Positions 52,051 to 61,298 of a stretch of DNA of 64,000 nt are shown here, piece by piece. Positions within the stretch are counted from its first letter, which is position 1. Each line of letters begins with the position of its first letter. Where the stretch lies: contig NZ_NIRT01000011.1 in assembly GCF_003207795.1 (NCBI RefSeq), forward strand, positions 1 to 64,000, read 5' to 3'. A model generated the notes under the pieces. The model was given only the letters and a program-made list of their open reading frames with translations. It had not been told where the DNA came from and ran no database searches. Position numbers and translations under genes: made by a program. The stretch is from Komagataeibacter nataicola (GTDB lineage: Bacteria > Pseudomonadota > Alphaproteobacteria > Acetobacterales > Acetobacteraceae).

Positions 52051-52374
52051 TCAGTCATTATGCAGGGTGCGGTCTATCGTGCGGCCTGCTTTCTCACCGG
52101 GGCCTTTGGGCGGGTCGAAGGTATCCTGCATCTTGTCGCCAAAATGATCGATTTTCTCGCCCGTTGTCTCGTGGTGGCGCTTGCATCCGCTCAACCCCGT
52201 GCCTGCCACCACAAGGGCCAGGCCAAAAGCGGCCACGGAGCGCAGGCGCCGCCGGGTGGCAGGCGCGGGGGCGACCGTGGCGGGCGCGCCGTGGCGCAGG
52301 GCAATGCGGAACTGGAGGCGGGCTGGTTCTGTGCTGGAGGAAGTCTGCTTGCGATTGCGTAAGGCGCTATCCAT
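52051..52374 (-). CDS. Hypothetical lipoprotein-like protein, 107 residues
   Basis: A basic N-terminal part (about 1-45) precedes a hydrophobic segment ending in G-L-S-G-C (Cys64), and a charged tail with K-I-D-H-F-G-D-K-M-Q-D. The lipobox is unusually far from the start. A GTG/ATG start nearer the signal could be the true one, giving a short lipoprotein. Similar small entericidin-like or DUF lipoproteins occur in related bacteria (inference). Confidence 0.55.
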   Translation of the reverse strand: MDSALRNRKQTSSSTEPARLQFRIALRHGAPATVAPAPATRRRLRSVAAFGLALVVAGTGLSGCKRHHETTGEKIDHFGDKMQDTFDPPKGPGEKAGRTIDRTLHND

Positions 52375-52459
52375 GCCCGGTATCCTGTTGCGATGTCATG
52401 TGCACCTTTAAGTGAGCAATCCCCGGTCCGGTTCCGTCCTCACGGGAATGTGAGCACCG

Positions 52460-52786
52460 TTAGCTGAACATGGCCCGGCATTCTGGGCACAGCCGCAAAA
52501 AGCGGCCATCGGCCACAAAGGCGGTATCGCAGTTCAGGCAGGTGCGGCGCACCTGGTCGGGGCGGTCCATCGGTATGGCGTGGCGGATGCGGTGGCGGCG
52601 CAGGTGGGCCTCGAGTGTCTTGATGTTCATGTCCAGCCTGCGGGCGGTCTCGCGCGTGGAGCAGCCCTGTGCCCGCAGGGCGGCCACGCGCGGGGCAAGG
52701 GCGGTCCAGTCAACACGCGGCGGGCGCGTGCGGCGTGGCGGGGCAGGGGATGGTGTAGCGGAGGTGATGTTGTGCATGTTTTTCAT
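52460..52786 (-). CDS. Helix-turn-helix protein with C-terminal zinc ribbon
   Basis: The 108-residue protein has a helix-turn-helix (A-L-R-A-Q-G-C-S-T-R-E-T-A-R-R-L-D-M, about 37-54) and a C-terminal C-x2-C ... C-x2-C finger (C-L-N-C, C-P-E-C). It is probably a small DNA-binding protein. Palindromes overlap its start region and precede the divergent gene at 52906, so it may control both (inference). An ATG at 52777 is an alternative start. Confidence 0.72.
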   Translation of the reverse strand: MKNMHNITSATPSPAPPRRTRPPRVDWTALAPRVAALRAQGCSTRETARRLDMNIKTLEAHLRRHRIRHAIPMDRPDQVRRTCLNCDTAFVADGRFLRLCPECRAMFS

Positions 52787-52798
52787 ACACAAGGTATG
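52784..52798. promoter_or_regulatory. Palindrome CATAC-N5-GTATG at the start of the HTH gene
   Basis: A perfect 5-bp inverted repeat spans the start codon of the minus-strand regulator. It contains the ten bases TTCATACACA, which recur exactly 100 bases to the right in a second palindrome. Confidence 0.5.
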
Positions 52799-52870
52799 TG
52801 CTGAAAAACCACACATACAGCAAGAACTTTATGAGAACATTTGCGCCTGCATCGCTGCCTTCCACCTTTT

Positions 52871-52891
52871 TGTGTATTTTATTCATACACA
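52871..52891. promoter_or_regulatory. Palindrome TGTGTAT-N7-ATACACA before the gene at 52906
   Basis: A perfect 7-bp inverted repeat with a 7-base AT-rich spacer ends 14 bases before the start codon. It shares TTCATACACA with the palindrome at 52784-52798. A shared operator for the divergent pair is likely. Confidence 0.6.
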
Positions 52892-52905
52892 TGGAGCGCA
52901 AACAG

Positions 52906-53157
52906 ATGCCAGGTTCCTATCTACCCGCCGGGTGCACGCAGGCTGATATCGACGCCCGATTCGCACCTGATGAGCCAGCATGGGTCGCCCGCTACATCGC
53001 CCAGCTTGCCTGCCAGCTTGAGCGGATAGCCGCCATGCGGGCCGAACTCGCGGCCACCCGGTTTGATGGCGCATATGACACCACCGATATCGTGGGCTAT
53101 CTTGATGACGAGATGCAGACGCTGCGCCAGCACATGGCGCACCCCCTGCCGGAATAG
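52906..53157 (+). CDS. Small hypothetical protein, 83 residues
   Basis: The start at 52906 is preceded by GGAG; an in-frame ATG at 52891 is possible. The sequence is helical: Y-I-A-Q-L-A-C-Q-L-E-R-I-A-A-M-R-A-E-L and a C-terminal L-D-D-E-M-Q-T-L-R-Q-H. There is no signal or membrane helix. It is divergent from the HTH/zinc-ribbon gene with palindromes between them. Confidence 0.6.
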   Translation: MPGSYLPAGCTQADIDARFAPDEPAWVARYIAQLACQLERIAAMRAELAATRFDGAYDTTDIVGYLDDEMQTLRQHMAHPLPE

Positions 53158-53219
53158 GCCGGTTGGCGGGTCAGTCGCGCTGTTCATACAGGCCCGTTCC
53201 GCACGATGAAGGATGCCCC

Positions 53220-53732
53220 ATGACCGACCTGCTGCCCGATCTCGATCACGCGCATTTCCTGCGGCGCGCCTTTGCGGTGGCCGAGCAGGCGCGGCAGGGG
53301 GGTGACCATCCTTTTGGCTGCATTCTCGTTGATGCGCAGGGGCGGGTGGTGCTGGAACAGGGCAATGGCTACACCGCCGAAGGCGGTGACATGACCGCCC
53401 ATGCCGAGCGCCTGCTGGCCACGCGGGCCTCGAAGCGCTTCCCGCCCGCCGTGCTGGCGTCGCACACCATGTACACATCGGCCGAGCCATGTGCGATGTG
53501 TGCAGGTGCGGTGTACTGGAGCGGCATCGGCCGTGTGGTTTTTGGCCAGAGCGAACACAGCCTGAAGGAAATGACGGGCAACCACCCCGAGAACCCGACC
53601 CTCGACCTGCCCTGCCGCTCGGTTTTTGCTGCGGGGCAGCGCCCGGTTGAGGTGATCGGCCCGTTGCTTGAAGCCGAGGCTGCCGCCCTGCAGCAGGCCT
53701 TCTGGAATGAAAGCAGGGCCAGCGGGTCATAA
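53220..53732 (+). CDS. Nucleoside/guanine deaminase-family protein
   Basis: The 170-residue cytidine-deaminase-fold enzyme has the zinc motif H-A-E (61-63) and P-C-A-M-C (90-94). Length and the D-H-P-F-G-C-I-L-V start resemble GuaD/TadA-related nucleobase deaminases; the C-terminus L-P-C-R-S-V-F is not that of TadA. Guanine or another purine/pterin is the likely substrate. The ATG at 53220 is preceded by GAAGGA. Confidence 0.87.
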   Translation: MTDLLPDLDHAHFLRRAFAVAEQARQGGDHPFGCILVDAQGRVVLEQGNGYTAEGGDMTAHAERLLATRASKRFPPAVLASHTMYTSAEPCAMCAGAVYWSGIGRVVFGQSEHSLKEMTGNHPENPTLDLPCRSVFAAGQRPVEVIGPLLEAEAAALQQAFWNESRASGS

Positions 53733-53813
53733 ACGCTTTCGGGTGCCGCCTTTTTTCAAAAAGGCGGTGTCTTCCAGACTTTTTTGAAAAAAGCGTCCGC
53801 AGGAACTTTTATT
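53731..53813 (+). repeat. Full copy of the two-hairpin element
   Basis: AAACGCTTTCGGGTGCC, then CCGCCTTTTT/AAAAAGGCGG, then GACTTTTTTG/AAAAAAGCGTC with a mismatch, then GGAACTTTTATTG. It starts at the stop codon of the deaminase gene. Confidence 0.8.
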
Positions 53814-53978
53814 GTCTCTGCATTCCGTCAGATGGGTCGAAATTCCATTCCAGGCGCATTTTCGGCAAATCGTTTCGGATTCAATCTATAATTATAGCCA
53901 AAACCGGGCCATTCTTCCGCAACGGGTCGGCAGCGGCCAGCACGGTGCGTCATGCCGCGTGGGCAACGGGAGAGGCAT

Positions 53979-56087
53979 ATGGAATTGGCACGGAAGTGGC
54001 GGTTGAGGTTCTGCCTTGGTGCAGGCCTGGCCATGGCGGGCGGAAGCCACGCGGCCGGGGCTGCGGAGGCCAGGCATGATGAAATTTTGTGGGACACGTT
54101 CGGCGTGCCCCATATCTATGCCACGACCGAGGCGGGTGCCTTCTATGGCTTTGGCTGGGCGCAGGCGCATAGCCACGGCAATATCGTATTGAAGCTTTAT
54201 GGCACCGCACGCGGGCGGGCTGCCGAATACTGGGGTGCGGCGGAAGAAGAGTCGGACCGCTGGGTGCGGGGCAATGGCGTGTATGAGCGGGCCAGAACCT
54301 TTTATGCCCGCCAGACGCCGGGCTTTCGCAAGGATCTCGATGCCTTCGCGCGGGGCATCAACGATTATGCCGCCCGCCACCCTGCTGATATTGCCGGTGA
54401 CATGCGCGCGGTCCTGCCGGTCAGCGGGGTTGATGTCGTGGCCCACGGCCTGCGGCTGATGAATTATGTCTATATTGCCGAGGAGCGGAAAATGCTCGGC
54501 GATGCGCCCGAGCGCAGGGCAGGCGGGTCGAATGCCTGGGCCATTGCCCCCTCGCGCACCACCGATGGGCATGCCGTGCTGCTGGCCAACCCGCACCTGC
54601 CATGGAGCACGCCGTTCTATACCTATTATGAAGCACAGCTTAATGGTCCCGGGTTCAGTATTTATGGCGCAACGCATGTGGGCCTGCCGGTGCTGCGTTT
54701 TGCCTTTACTCCGGATGTCGCCTTTACCAATACCGTCAACACCATTCTGGGCGCGGTGCGCTACCGGCTGACACCCGATGGCGATGGCTACAGGCTGGAT
54801 GGCCGAAAGAGGAAATTCACCGCCAGAACCCTGTCCTATAAAGTAAAGCAGCCCGACGGCACGCTCGTTACCCGTAGCTTCCTGCAGCGTTATGCAAAAC
54901 AGGGGCCGGTTTTCAGTGAGGCGGATGGCACGCCCATTGCGCTGTATGTGGCCGGCCTCGATCGCCCCGGCATGCTCAGGCAGTACTGGGATATGGCGCG
55001 ATCCCACAATTTCAATGAATTCCAGGCAGCGCTCAGAAAGCTGCAGGTGCCCATGTTCAACATTGTCTATGCCGATCATGATGGGCATGTCATGTATATC
55101 GACAATGGTATTCTGCCAAAGCATGATAATGGTGACTTCGATTACTGGAACAATGTTGTTCCCGGTGATCGGTCGGATAACATACCCAAAGGCGTCGTGT
55201 CCTATGACAGCCTGCCCAAGGTGATCGATCCGCCATCGGGCTTTGTGCAGAACGCCAATGACCCGCCATGGCTCGCCACCTGTCCGCGCGTGCTCGACCT
55301 CAAGGCCTATCCCGCCTATGTGGCGCAGACCGGCCCGATGACGTTGCGCGCGCAGATGTCAACCCGCATGCTCGCGGGCGCGGTGAAACTGTCATTTGAC
55401 GACATCATGGCCCGCAAGCTCAACACCCATTCGCTACTGGCCGAGCGGATCTTGCCCGAACTCCTCGCCGCCGCCCGAAAGGACCGCCGCGCGGATGTGA
55501 AGGCGGCCGTGAAAGTGCTGCAAGACTGGGATGGAGCCGATGACGCCACCAGCCGGGGCGCCCTGCTGTTCGAGACATGGGCGCGGCTGTTCATGGGGCC
55601 CAGATTTGCCGGGTCTGACGGATTTGCGCGCCAATGGTCGCTTGATGAGCCGATCAGCACGCCATCGGGGCTGAAGGACCCTGCCCATGCGGTCAGCCTG
55701 CTGGCACAGGCGGCGGTCGAGACCAGAAAGCTGTATGGCGCAATCGACCGGCCGTTTGGTGATGTATCGCGTTTTCATATCAATAATGTTGACCTGCCGG
55801 GCAATGGCGGCTTTGGCAATACCGGCATTTTCCGCACCATTACATGGGGCCCCATGACAAATGGCGAGCGCACGCCACAGCATGGCGAGACATGGGTTTC
55901 GCTTGTCAGTTTTTCCACGCCCATGAAGGCGAAGGGCCTGCTGAGCTATGGCAATTCCAGTCAGCCCGGTTCGCCCCATCATTCTGACCAGCTCTCCTAC
56001 CTGAGCAGCAAGACGCTGCGTGACCTGTGGCTGAGCCGCGATGTGGTGGAGCAGCATGTGGAAGTGGTTGATCCGCTGCCTGACTGA
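53979..56087 (+). CDS. Penicillin acylase-family (AHL/aculeacin acylase-like) protein
   Basis: The 702-residue periplasmic Ntn-hydrolase has a signal peptide (about 1-27), an alpha chain starting near R-H-D-E-I-L-W-D-T-F-G-V-P-H-I-Y, and an autocleavage site at Gly183-Ser184 in R-A-G-G-S-N-A-W-A-I; Ser184 becomes the catalytic N-terminus of the beta chain. Family members cleave acyl amides such as N-acyl-homoserine lactones, aculeacin or the acyl chain of immature siderophores (PvdQ). The ATG at 53979 follows GGGAGAGG. An M1 peptidase and TonB-dependent receptor follow on the same strand. Confidence 0.92.
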   Translation: MELARKWRLRFCLGAGLAMAGGSHAAGAAEARHDEILWDTFGVPHIYATTEAGAFYGFGWAQAHSHGNIVLKLYGTARGRAAEYWGAAEEESDRWVRGNGVYERARTFYARQTPGFRKDLDAFARGINDYAARHPADIAGDMRAVLPVSGVDVVAHGLRLMNYVYIAEERKMLGDAPERRAGGSNAWAIAPSRTTDGHAVLLANPHLPWSTPFYTYYEAQLNGPGFSIYGATHVGLPVLRFAFTPDVAFTNTVNTILGAVRYRLTPDGDGYRLDGRKRKFTARTLSYKVKQPDGTLVTRSFLQRYAKQGPVFSEADGTPIALYVAGLDRPGMLRQYWDMARSHNFNEFQAALRKLQVPMFNIVYADHDGHVMYIDNGILPKHDNGDFDYWNNVVPGDRSDNIPKGVVSYDSLPKVIDPPSGFVQNANDPPWLATCPRVLDLKAYPAYVAQTGPMTLRAQMSTRMLAGAVKLSFDDIMARKLNTHSLLAERILPELLAAARKDRRADVKAAVKVLQDWDGADDATSRGALLFETWARLFMGPRFAGSDGFARQWSLDEPISTPSGLKDPAHAVSLLAQAAVETRKLYGAIDRPFGDVSRFHINNVDLPGNGGFGNTGIFRTITWGPMTNGERTPQHGETWVSLVSFSTPMKAKGLLSYGNSSQPGSPHHSDQLSYLSSKTLRDLWLSRDVVEQHVEVVDPLPD

Positions 56088-56102
56088 GAGGCTGCGTATC
56101 AT

Positions 56103-56160
56103 TAAAAAAGCTTCGGACAGCGCTGCCCTGTTTGAAAACGGGCGCCAGCCGGAAGCTTTT
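56103..56160 (+). repeat. Variant hairpin element after the acylase gene
   Basis: AAAAAAGCTTCGG and CCGGAAGCTTTTG form the outer stem, and GCCCTGTTTG/AAAACGGGC an inner hairpin. The arrangement differs from the common element (GAAGC outside, GCC inside) but uses the same words. It likely terminates or attenuates the transcript. Confidence 0.6.
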
Positions 56161-56294
56161 GTTTGTCATCTTTCAAATGATGACTGCGGGTGAGGTTTCG
56201 CCTCGTTACACGATCCTGTAATGAAAACCGCGCCATCTGGCATGCCACAGCACATATCGGCCCCCGCTCGGCGGTGATAAGGAGACACCTCATA

Positions 56295-58352
56295 ATGTCA
56301 GCCCCCTGCGTAATGCGGTTCTGTTACCTTGTGGCCTGTGGCGTGCTTGTCAGCCTGTCGCCCCGGCCGGTCCGGGCGCAGGTTGCGGTGCCTGATCCCA
56401 ACCAGATCTTCAGCCCGGTCGTGATGCCGGACCCGGTCAGCGCCTATCGCTCGGGTGATGGCACGCCGGGGCCGATGGCGTGGAAAAATCAGGCTGATTA
56501 CCGTATTGCCGTCACCCTCGATCCTGCCAGCCATGAACTCTCGGGCGAGGAAACGGTCACCTACCACAACAACAGCCCAAGCAGCCTGCCGGTGCTGTGG
56601 GTGCAGCTTGACCAGAACATGTACCGCGCTGACAGCAGGCGTGCCGTCATGTCCGGCGCCTCTGGCGCGCCGCACACGCAGGGGGTGCAGGTCGGGCCGG
56701 TGACCATCATGGAGGGCGCCACCACGCATGAGGTGACGCCACTGATCTCCGATACCCGCATGCAGATCACCCTGCCGCACCCGCTGGCGCCGGGCAAAAC
56801 ACAGGTGTTCCGGGTCAGGTGGCACTATACCATGCCCGGCGCATGGGGTGGGCGCACGGCGGTCAGCCCCTCGAAAAACGGCGATATTTATGAAATCGCC
56901 CAGTTCTACCCGCGTATGGCGGTGTTCGATGATGTGCGCGGGTGGGACACGCTGCCCTATGTGGGCGATGAGTTCTATCTCGATTACGGCAATTTCGATT
57001 ACGCGGTTACCGTTCCCGCCAGTTTCATGGTTGCGGGCTCCGGCGCGCTGGTCAACCCGGCGCAGGTGCTGTCAGGCGCGCAGCAGCAGCGCCTGGCTCA
57101 GGCCCGCCACAGCGACACGCGCGTCATGATCCGTGACCTGGCGGATGTGGAGGCGGCCGCCCATGCCCCGCCCTCAGGTAGCCGCACATGGCGCTTTCAT
57201 ATGGAGAACACGCGCGATGTGGCCTTCGTCGCCTCACCCGCCCTGTTGTGGGATGCGGCGAAGCTGGACCTGCCGCCGGTCGCTCCCGCGCCGGGCCTGA
57301 AGCCCGAGGCCCGGCTTGGCATGTCGGTCTACCCCGTGGAGGCCATGGGGCCGCAGGCATGGGACCGCTCGACCGAATACGTAAAGCATACGATCGAGTA
57401 TTTCTCGCGCGAATGGTATCCCTATCCGTGGCCGACCGCGATCAATGTGGGCGGCCATGGCGCAGGCATGGAATATCCGGGCATCGTGTTCGATGGCATG
57501 CAGGACCGCGATGCCAGGCTGTTCTGGATTACCACCCATGAACTCGGCCACACGTGGTTCCCCATGATTGTCGGCTCGAACGAGCGCCGCAACGGCTTCA
57601 TGGATGAAGGCTTCAACACGTTTATCGATTCACTGGCGTCGCTGCATTTCAACGGGGGCGAGTTCGCGCCCAAGCATGATGGCGAATACGCGCCCGATAC
57701 CGGCAGGCCTGCTGATGATATCGTCAAGGTGCTCAAGGACCCGGTCTACCAGCCCATCATGGCGGCCTCCTACATTCCCGGCAGGGGAGACCGGCATGCC
57801 ATTGCGTATTTCAAGGCGGCTTACGGGCTGGAACTGCTGCGCAGCCAGATCCTTGGCCCCGCGCGGTTTGACCCGGCGTTGCGCCATTACATTGCCGCCT
57901 GGGCCTATCGCCACCCCACGCCATCTGACTTCTTCCGGCTGATGGAAAGTGACGCGGGGGAGGACCTGTCATGGTTCTGGCGTGGCTGGTATTTCACCAA
58001 CGCCGCACCGGATTACGCGCTGGCGGGCCTGGAATATGTCGGGAATGACTCGGCAAAAGGGGTGCAGGTAAAGGTGCGGAACAACGGGGCCCTGCCGCTG
58101 CCGGTAACGTTGCAGGTGACCTGGGCCGATGGAGCGACCACCCGGCGCATCCTGCCCACCGAGATATGGGCGAAGGGCAACGAGGCAGTCGTGCGCCTGA
58201 CCGATGGCAGGCCGGTGCGCTCTGCCATTCTTGACCCCGACCACGCCATCCCCGATATCGACCGCAGCAACGATGCAAGCACGTCCGTAACACCGGTGGC
58301 TGATGGCATTGGCATGGGCATGGCTGTGGCGCGGCGCAACCTGAGGCCATGA
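56295..58352 (+). CDS. Secreted M1-family metallopeptidase
   Basis: The 685-residue gluzincin has a signal peptide (about 1-29), a beta-rich N-terminal domain, the G-A-G-M-E-Y-P-G motif (aminopeptidase G-x-M-E-N variant) and H-E-L-G-H (415-419) with the third zinc ligand Glu438 in M-D-E-G-F, i.e. H-E-x-x-H-x18-E. It would trim N-terminal residues from peptides outside the inner membrane. The ATG follows AAGGAGA. It lies between the acylase and TonB-receptor genes and may process a shared substrate. Confidence 0.92.
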   Translation: MSAPCVMRFCYLVACGVLVSLSPRPVRAQVAVPDPNQIFSPVVMPDPVSAYRSGDGTPGPMAWKNQADYRIAVTLDPASHELSGEETVTYHNNSPSSLPVLWVQLDQNMYRADSRRAVMSGASGAPHTQGVQVGPVTIMEGATTHEVTPLISDTRMQITLPHPLAPGKTQVFRVRWHYTMPGAWGGRTAVSPSKNGDIYEIAQFYPRMAVFDDVRGWDTLPYVGDEFYLDYGNFDYAVTVPASFMVAGSGALVNPAQVLSGAQQQRLAQARHSDTRVMIRDLADVEAAAHAPPSGSRTWRFHMENTRDVAFVASPALLWDAAKLDLPPVAPAPGLKPEARLGMSVYPVEAMGPQAWDRSTEYVKHTIEYFSREWYPYPWPTAINVGGHGAGMEYPGIVFDGMQDRDARLFWITTHELGHTWFPMIVGSNERRNGFMDEGFNTFIDSLASLHFNGGEFAPKHDGEYAPDTGRPADDIVKVLKDPVYQPIMAASYIPGRGDRHAIAYFKAAYGLELLRSQILGPARFDPALRHYIAAWAYRHPTPSDFFRLMESDAGEDLSWFWRGWYFTNAAPDYALAGLEYVGNDSAKGVQVKVRNNGALPLPVTLQVTWADGATTRRILPTEIWAKGNEAVVRLTDGRPVRSAILDPDHAIPDIDRSNDASTSVTPVADGIGMGMAVARRNLRP

Positions 58353-58574
58353 GGCATGCCCATGAACCGGGGCAGGAGGGAAGAAATAAAGAGGTTTCAG
58401 GGGCAATACATAATTACGAATAAGAAATAAATATGGGTCCGGGAGCGTATTTAACGCGCGCTGGGGTGCTTCATAAAAAATTCACACAGATAAACCAATG
58501 TTGTTTCATGGGTGTGGCACTGCCGCACCATCATGAAACCTTCACATTAAAAAGAGTAACCGCGCTGATAGACG

Positions 58575-61028
58575 ATGGCTCGCCTTCTCATCGCGGAGAC
58601 CTTTCAGGTGTCGATCAAGTTACTATGTAATGGTCATGTTGCTTTTGGCCTGTTCTGCTCTGCCCTTGCGCTCTCCACGGCGCATGCACAGACAGTTCAG
58701 CCTGCTTCCGGAGAGCAAAAACCCGAGCGGGCACCGTATAAAAAGGTGGTCGGGGCTCATAAAAATGAGGTGCGGTCTTCTTCCGCCAATGTCGAGCAGA
58801 TCATGGCAACGGCACGCCGCACCCGCTCCGAGCAGACCGTAAACCACACCCAGCTGCAGCGCATCCTGCCCGGCATCAACCCGGTCAAGGCACTCGAGAT
58901 CCTGCCGGGCGTCGTGTTTGAAAATGCTGACCCATGGGGCAATAACGAACAGAATTCATCGCTCTACATTCATGGCTTCAACCAGAACCAGCTCGGCTTT
59001 ACGCTTGATGGCGTGCCGTTGGGTGACCAGTCATATGGCAACTACAACGGTCTCTCCCCCCAGCGCGCGGCAATAAGCGAAAACATTGGCTCCGCTACCG
59101 TTGCAACGGGTGCGGGCGCGCTTGGCACGGCCTCGACCAGCAACCTTGGCGGCTCGCTGGAATTCACGACACAGGACCCGCTGCACAAGGCCGGTGGCCA
59201 GATTTCGCAAACCTTCGGCAGCTGGTCCACCTTCCGCACCTTTGCCCGGGTTGATACGGGCGATTTTGGCCATAACAACTCGGCCTATGTTTCATGGGCG
59301 CGACAGGATGCGCGGGCATGGGACTTTGCGGGCCATCAGGGCGGCAATCAGGTCAATGCCAAGTTCGTGCATGATGGATCGCACGACAAGATCACGACTT
59401 TCTTTGACTGGTCCGACAAGGTGGAACCCAATGAGGACGGGATTGTCGAGCCATCAGGGGGGAGCATGTACGTGCGCCCGTTCCTGTACCCCAACCTGAA
59501 CGAAGCCGTGAACTATTATAAGAATGCGGCCAATATTGCAGGAAACAATTACCGTAACTATTACTCCGATGCGCAGCGTGAAGATTTCCTGGCCTATACA
59601 AAGTGGACGCATGATTTCAGTGCGCACCTCCACTGGACCAACCAGATCTATTACCATCATGACATGGGTGAGGGCGTGGTCGCCGGTCCGATCAGCGCGG
59701 CCGGGCTGCCGACCCTTTTCGGGGCGTACTTCCCCAATGCGTCTTCATCCGACCTGTCCAACGTGTTTGGCGGCTCGGGCATGGCAACGCGCACGACCGA
59801 ATACTGGGATAACCGCGGCGGCCTGATGTCCACCCTGCGTTATGAGGTTGGCCACCACCATATTGAACTGGGCGGCTGGTACGAGCGCAACAACAACACC
59901 CAGGCCCGGCGCTGGTACGCGTTTGACATCAATAACCCCACCACGCCCTATGACCGCCAGCAGAACCCGCTGATCCACCAGTACACCAACTATTTCTATA
60001 CCAATACCTGGACCACACACCTGCAGGATAGCTGGCAGATCACCAGGAACTTCATGCTGAATGCGGGCTTCAAATCGGAGCTGGTCTATACAAACGGTAC
60101 CCTGCCGGTTGCTGCCCTGCCGGGGTCGCTTTCCCCCAAAACGGCTGAAACCATTCCCGGTGGCCGGATTGCGGCGGTCAGGCCGTTCCTGCCTTCCTTT
60201 GGTGCCCTGTGGAATTTTACGCCGCATGAGCAGTGGTTTGCCAATATTCAGGAAAACATGCGCTCGTTCCAGGATACGGGCTACGGCAATGCCAGCCCCT
60301 GGGGCATGACCAGCCAGCAGGCATTCGAGAACTTCAAGAAAAATGGCAAGCCTGAAACATCATGGACCTATGAGACCGGCCTGCGCACCAACCGCAACGT
60401 CAAGCTTGGGCCGCTGACCCATATCAGCGGACAGCTTGAATACTATCATGTCCATTTCTCCAACCGCCTGCTGGCCGTGGCCTCCTCGGCTTACAATAGC
60501 AATGTTTCCTATATTATCGGTTCATCCACCATCCTGACCAATGTTGGCTCGGTCTCGACCGATGGCATGGATTTCTCGTTCACGGCGCAGTTCGGGCCGC
60601 ATTTCTCGTTCTATAATGCGCTGTCCTATAACAAATCCGTTTATAATGATGATTATTTCTCAGGCACCACACAGGTGCATACGGCGGGCAAGAATGTTGT
60701 CGGCCTGCCTGACTGGACCGAGAAGTTCGTGGCTTCCACCAACTGGGGCAATTTCTATGGCCAGTTCATCGGTGATGTCATTGGTCGCCGTTACACGACC
60801 TATACCAACGACCTTTCAGTCAAGTCCTATGCCCTGTTCAGCATCAATGCCGGTTATACCATCAAGGGCATTCCGCATGTGCAGGGGCTCAAGGTGCAGG
60901 GCAACATCACCAATCTGACCAACACCCGCGCCTGGTCCACCCTCAGCACCTCGCAGGCCAGCGGGCAGTATACGGCCTACCCGATGGCACCGCGCATGTT
61001 CTTCCTGACGGTTGGCGCAAGCTTCTAA
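58575..61028 (+). CDS. TonB-dependent outer-membrane receptor
   Basis: The 817-residue protein has a signal peptide, a plug domain (about 95-230: I-L-P-G-I-N-P-V-K-A-L-E-I-L-P-G-V and L-Y-I-H-G-F-N-Q-N-Q-L-G-F) and a 22-strand barrel ending in an aromatic M-F-F-L-T-V-G-A-S-F. Family members import siderophores, cobalamin or other substrates with TonB energy. The substrate is not evident. A GTG at 58608 would give a more compact signal peptide than the ATG at 58575. A strong hairpin follows. Confidence 0.93.
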   Translation: MARLLIAETFQVSIKLLCNGHVAFGLFCSALALSTAHAQTVQPASGEQKPERAPYKKVVGAHKNEVRSSSANVEQIMATARRTRSEQTVNHTQLQRILPGINPVKALEILPGVVFENADPWGNNEQNSSLYIHGFNQNQLGFTLDGVPLGDQSYGNYNGLSPQRAAISENIGSATVATGAGALGTASTSNLGGSLEFTTQDPLHKAGGQISQTFGSWSTFRTFARVDTGDFGHNNSAYVSWARQDARAWDFAGHQGGNQVNAKFVHDGSHDKITTFFDWSDKVEPNEDGIVEPSGGSMYVRPFLYPNLNEAVNYYKNAANIAGNNYRNYYSDAQREDFLAYTKWTHDFSAHLHWTNQIYYHHDMGEGVVAGPISAAGLPTLFGAYFPNASSSDLSNVFGGSGMATRTTEYWDNRGGLMSTLRYEVGHHHIELGGWYERNNNTQARRWYAFDINNPTTPYDRQQNPLIHQYTNYFYTNTWTTHLQDSWQITRNFMLNAGFKSELVYTNGTLPVAALPGSLSPKTAETIPGGRIAAVRPFLPSFGALWNFTPHEQWFANIQENMRSFQDTGYGNASPWGMTSQQAFENFKKNGKPETSWTYETGLRTNRNVKLGPLTHISGQLEYYHVHFSNRLLAVASSAYNSNVSYIIGSSTILTNVGSVSTDGMDFSFTAQFGPHFSFYNALSYNKSVYNDDYFSGTTQVHTAGKNVVGLPDWTEKFVASTNWGNFYGQFIGDVIGRRYTTYTNDLSVKSYALFSINAGYTIKGIPHVQGLKVQGNITNLTNTRAWSTLSTSQASGQYTAYPMAPRMFFLTVGASF

Positions 61029-61045
61029 GCCAGCCTGCCCGATAA

Positions 61046-61079
61046 GGCCCCGGTGACATCACGGAACCGGGGCCAAAGT
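61046..61079 (+). terminator. Hairpin terminator after the TonB-dependent receptor gene
   Basis: GGCCCCGGT (61046-61054) and ACCGGGGCC (61066-61074) form a perfect 9-bp stem; AAAGTCTTTTT follows. It lies 18 bases after the stop codon and runs directly into a copy of the dispersed hairpin element. Confidence 0.75.
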
Positions 61080-61143
61080 CTTTTTGCAAAAAAGCGGCGT
61101 CCTCTGCGGCTTTTTAGAAAAAGCTTCACCAAGAACTTTTATA
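61075..61143 (+). repeat. Copy of the two-hairpin element with a damaged first hairpin
   Basis: AAAGTCTTTTTG, AAAAAAGCGGCGTCC, then GCGGCTTTTTAG/AAAAAGC and TTCACCAAGAACTTTTATA. The right arm is well kept; the left GCCGCC half has lost one side. Confidence 0.7.
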
Positions 61144-61298
61144 ATTTCAGGATATTATTGAGCCTGACTTTTCAAACAGACTCTAACTTTCAGTCTGGCG
61201 CAGAACCGTTCGATCACGCCAGGGAATGCCCGCGCGATAACGATACGGCACGGCCTCGATAAACAGACGGTTATCCGCGGCTGCGCCACCGCCATGCC

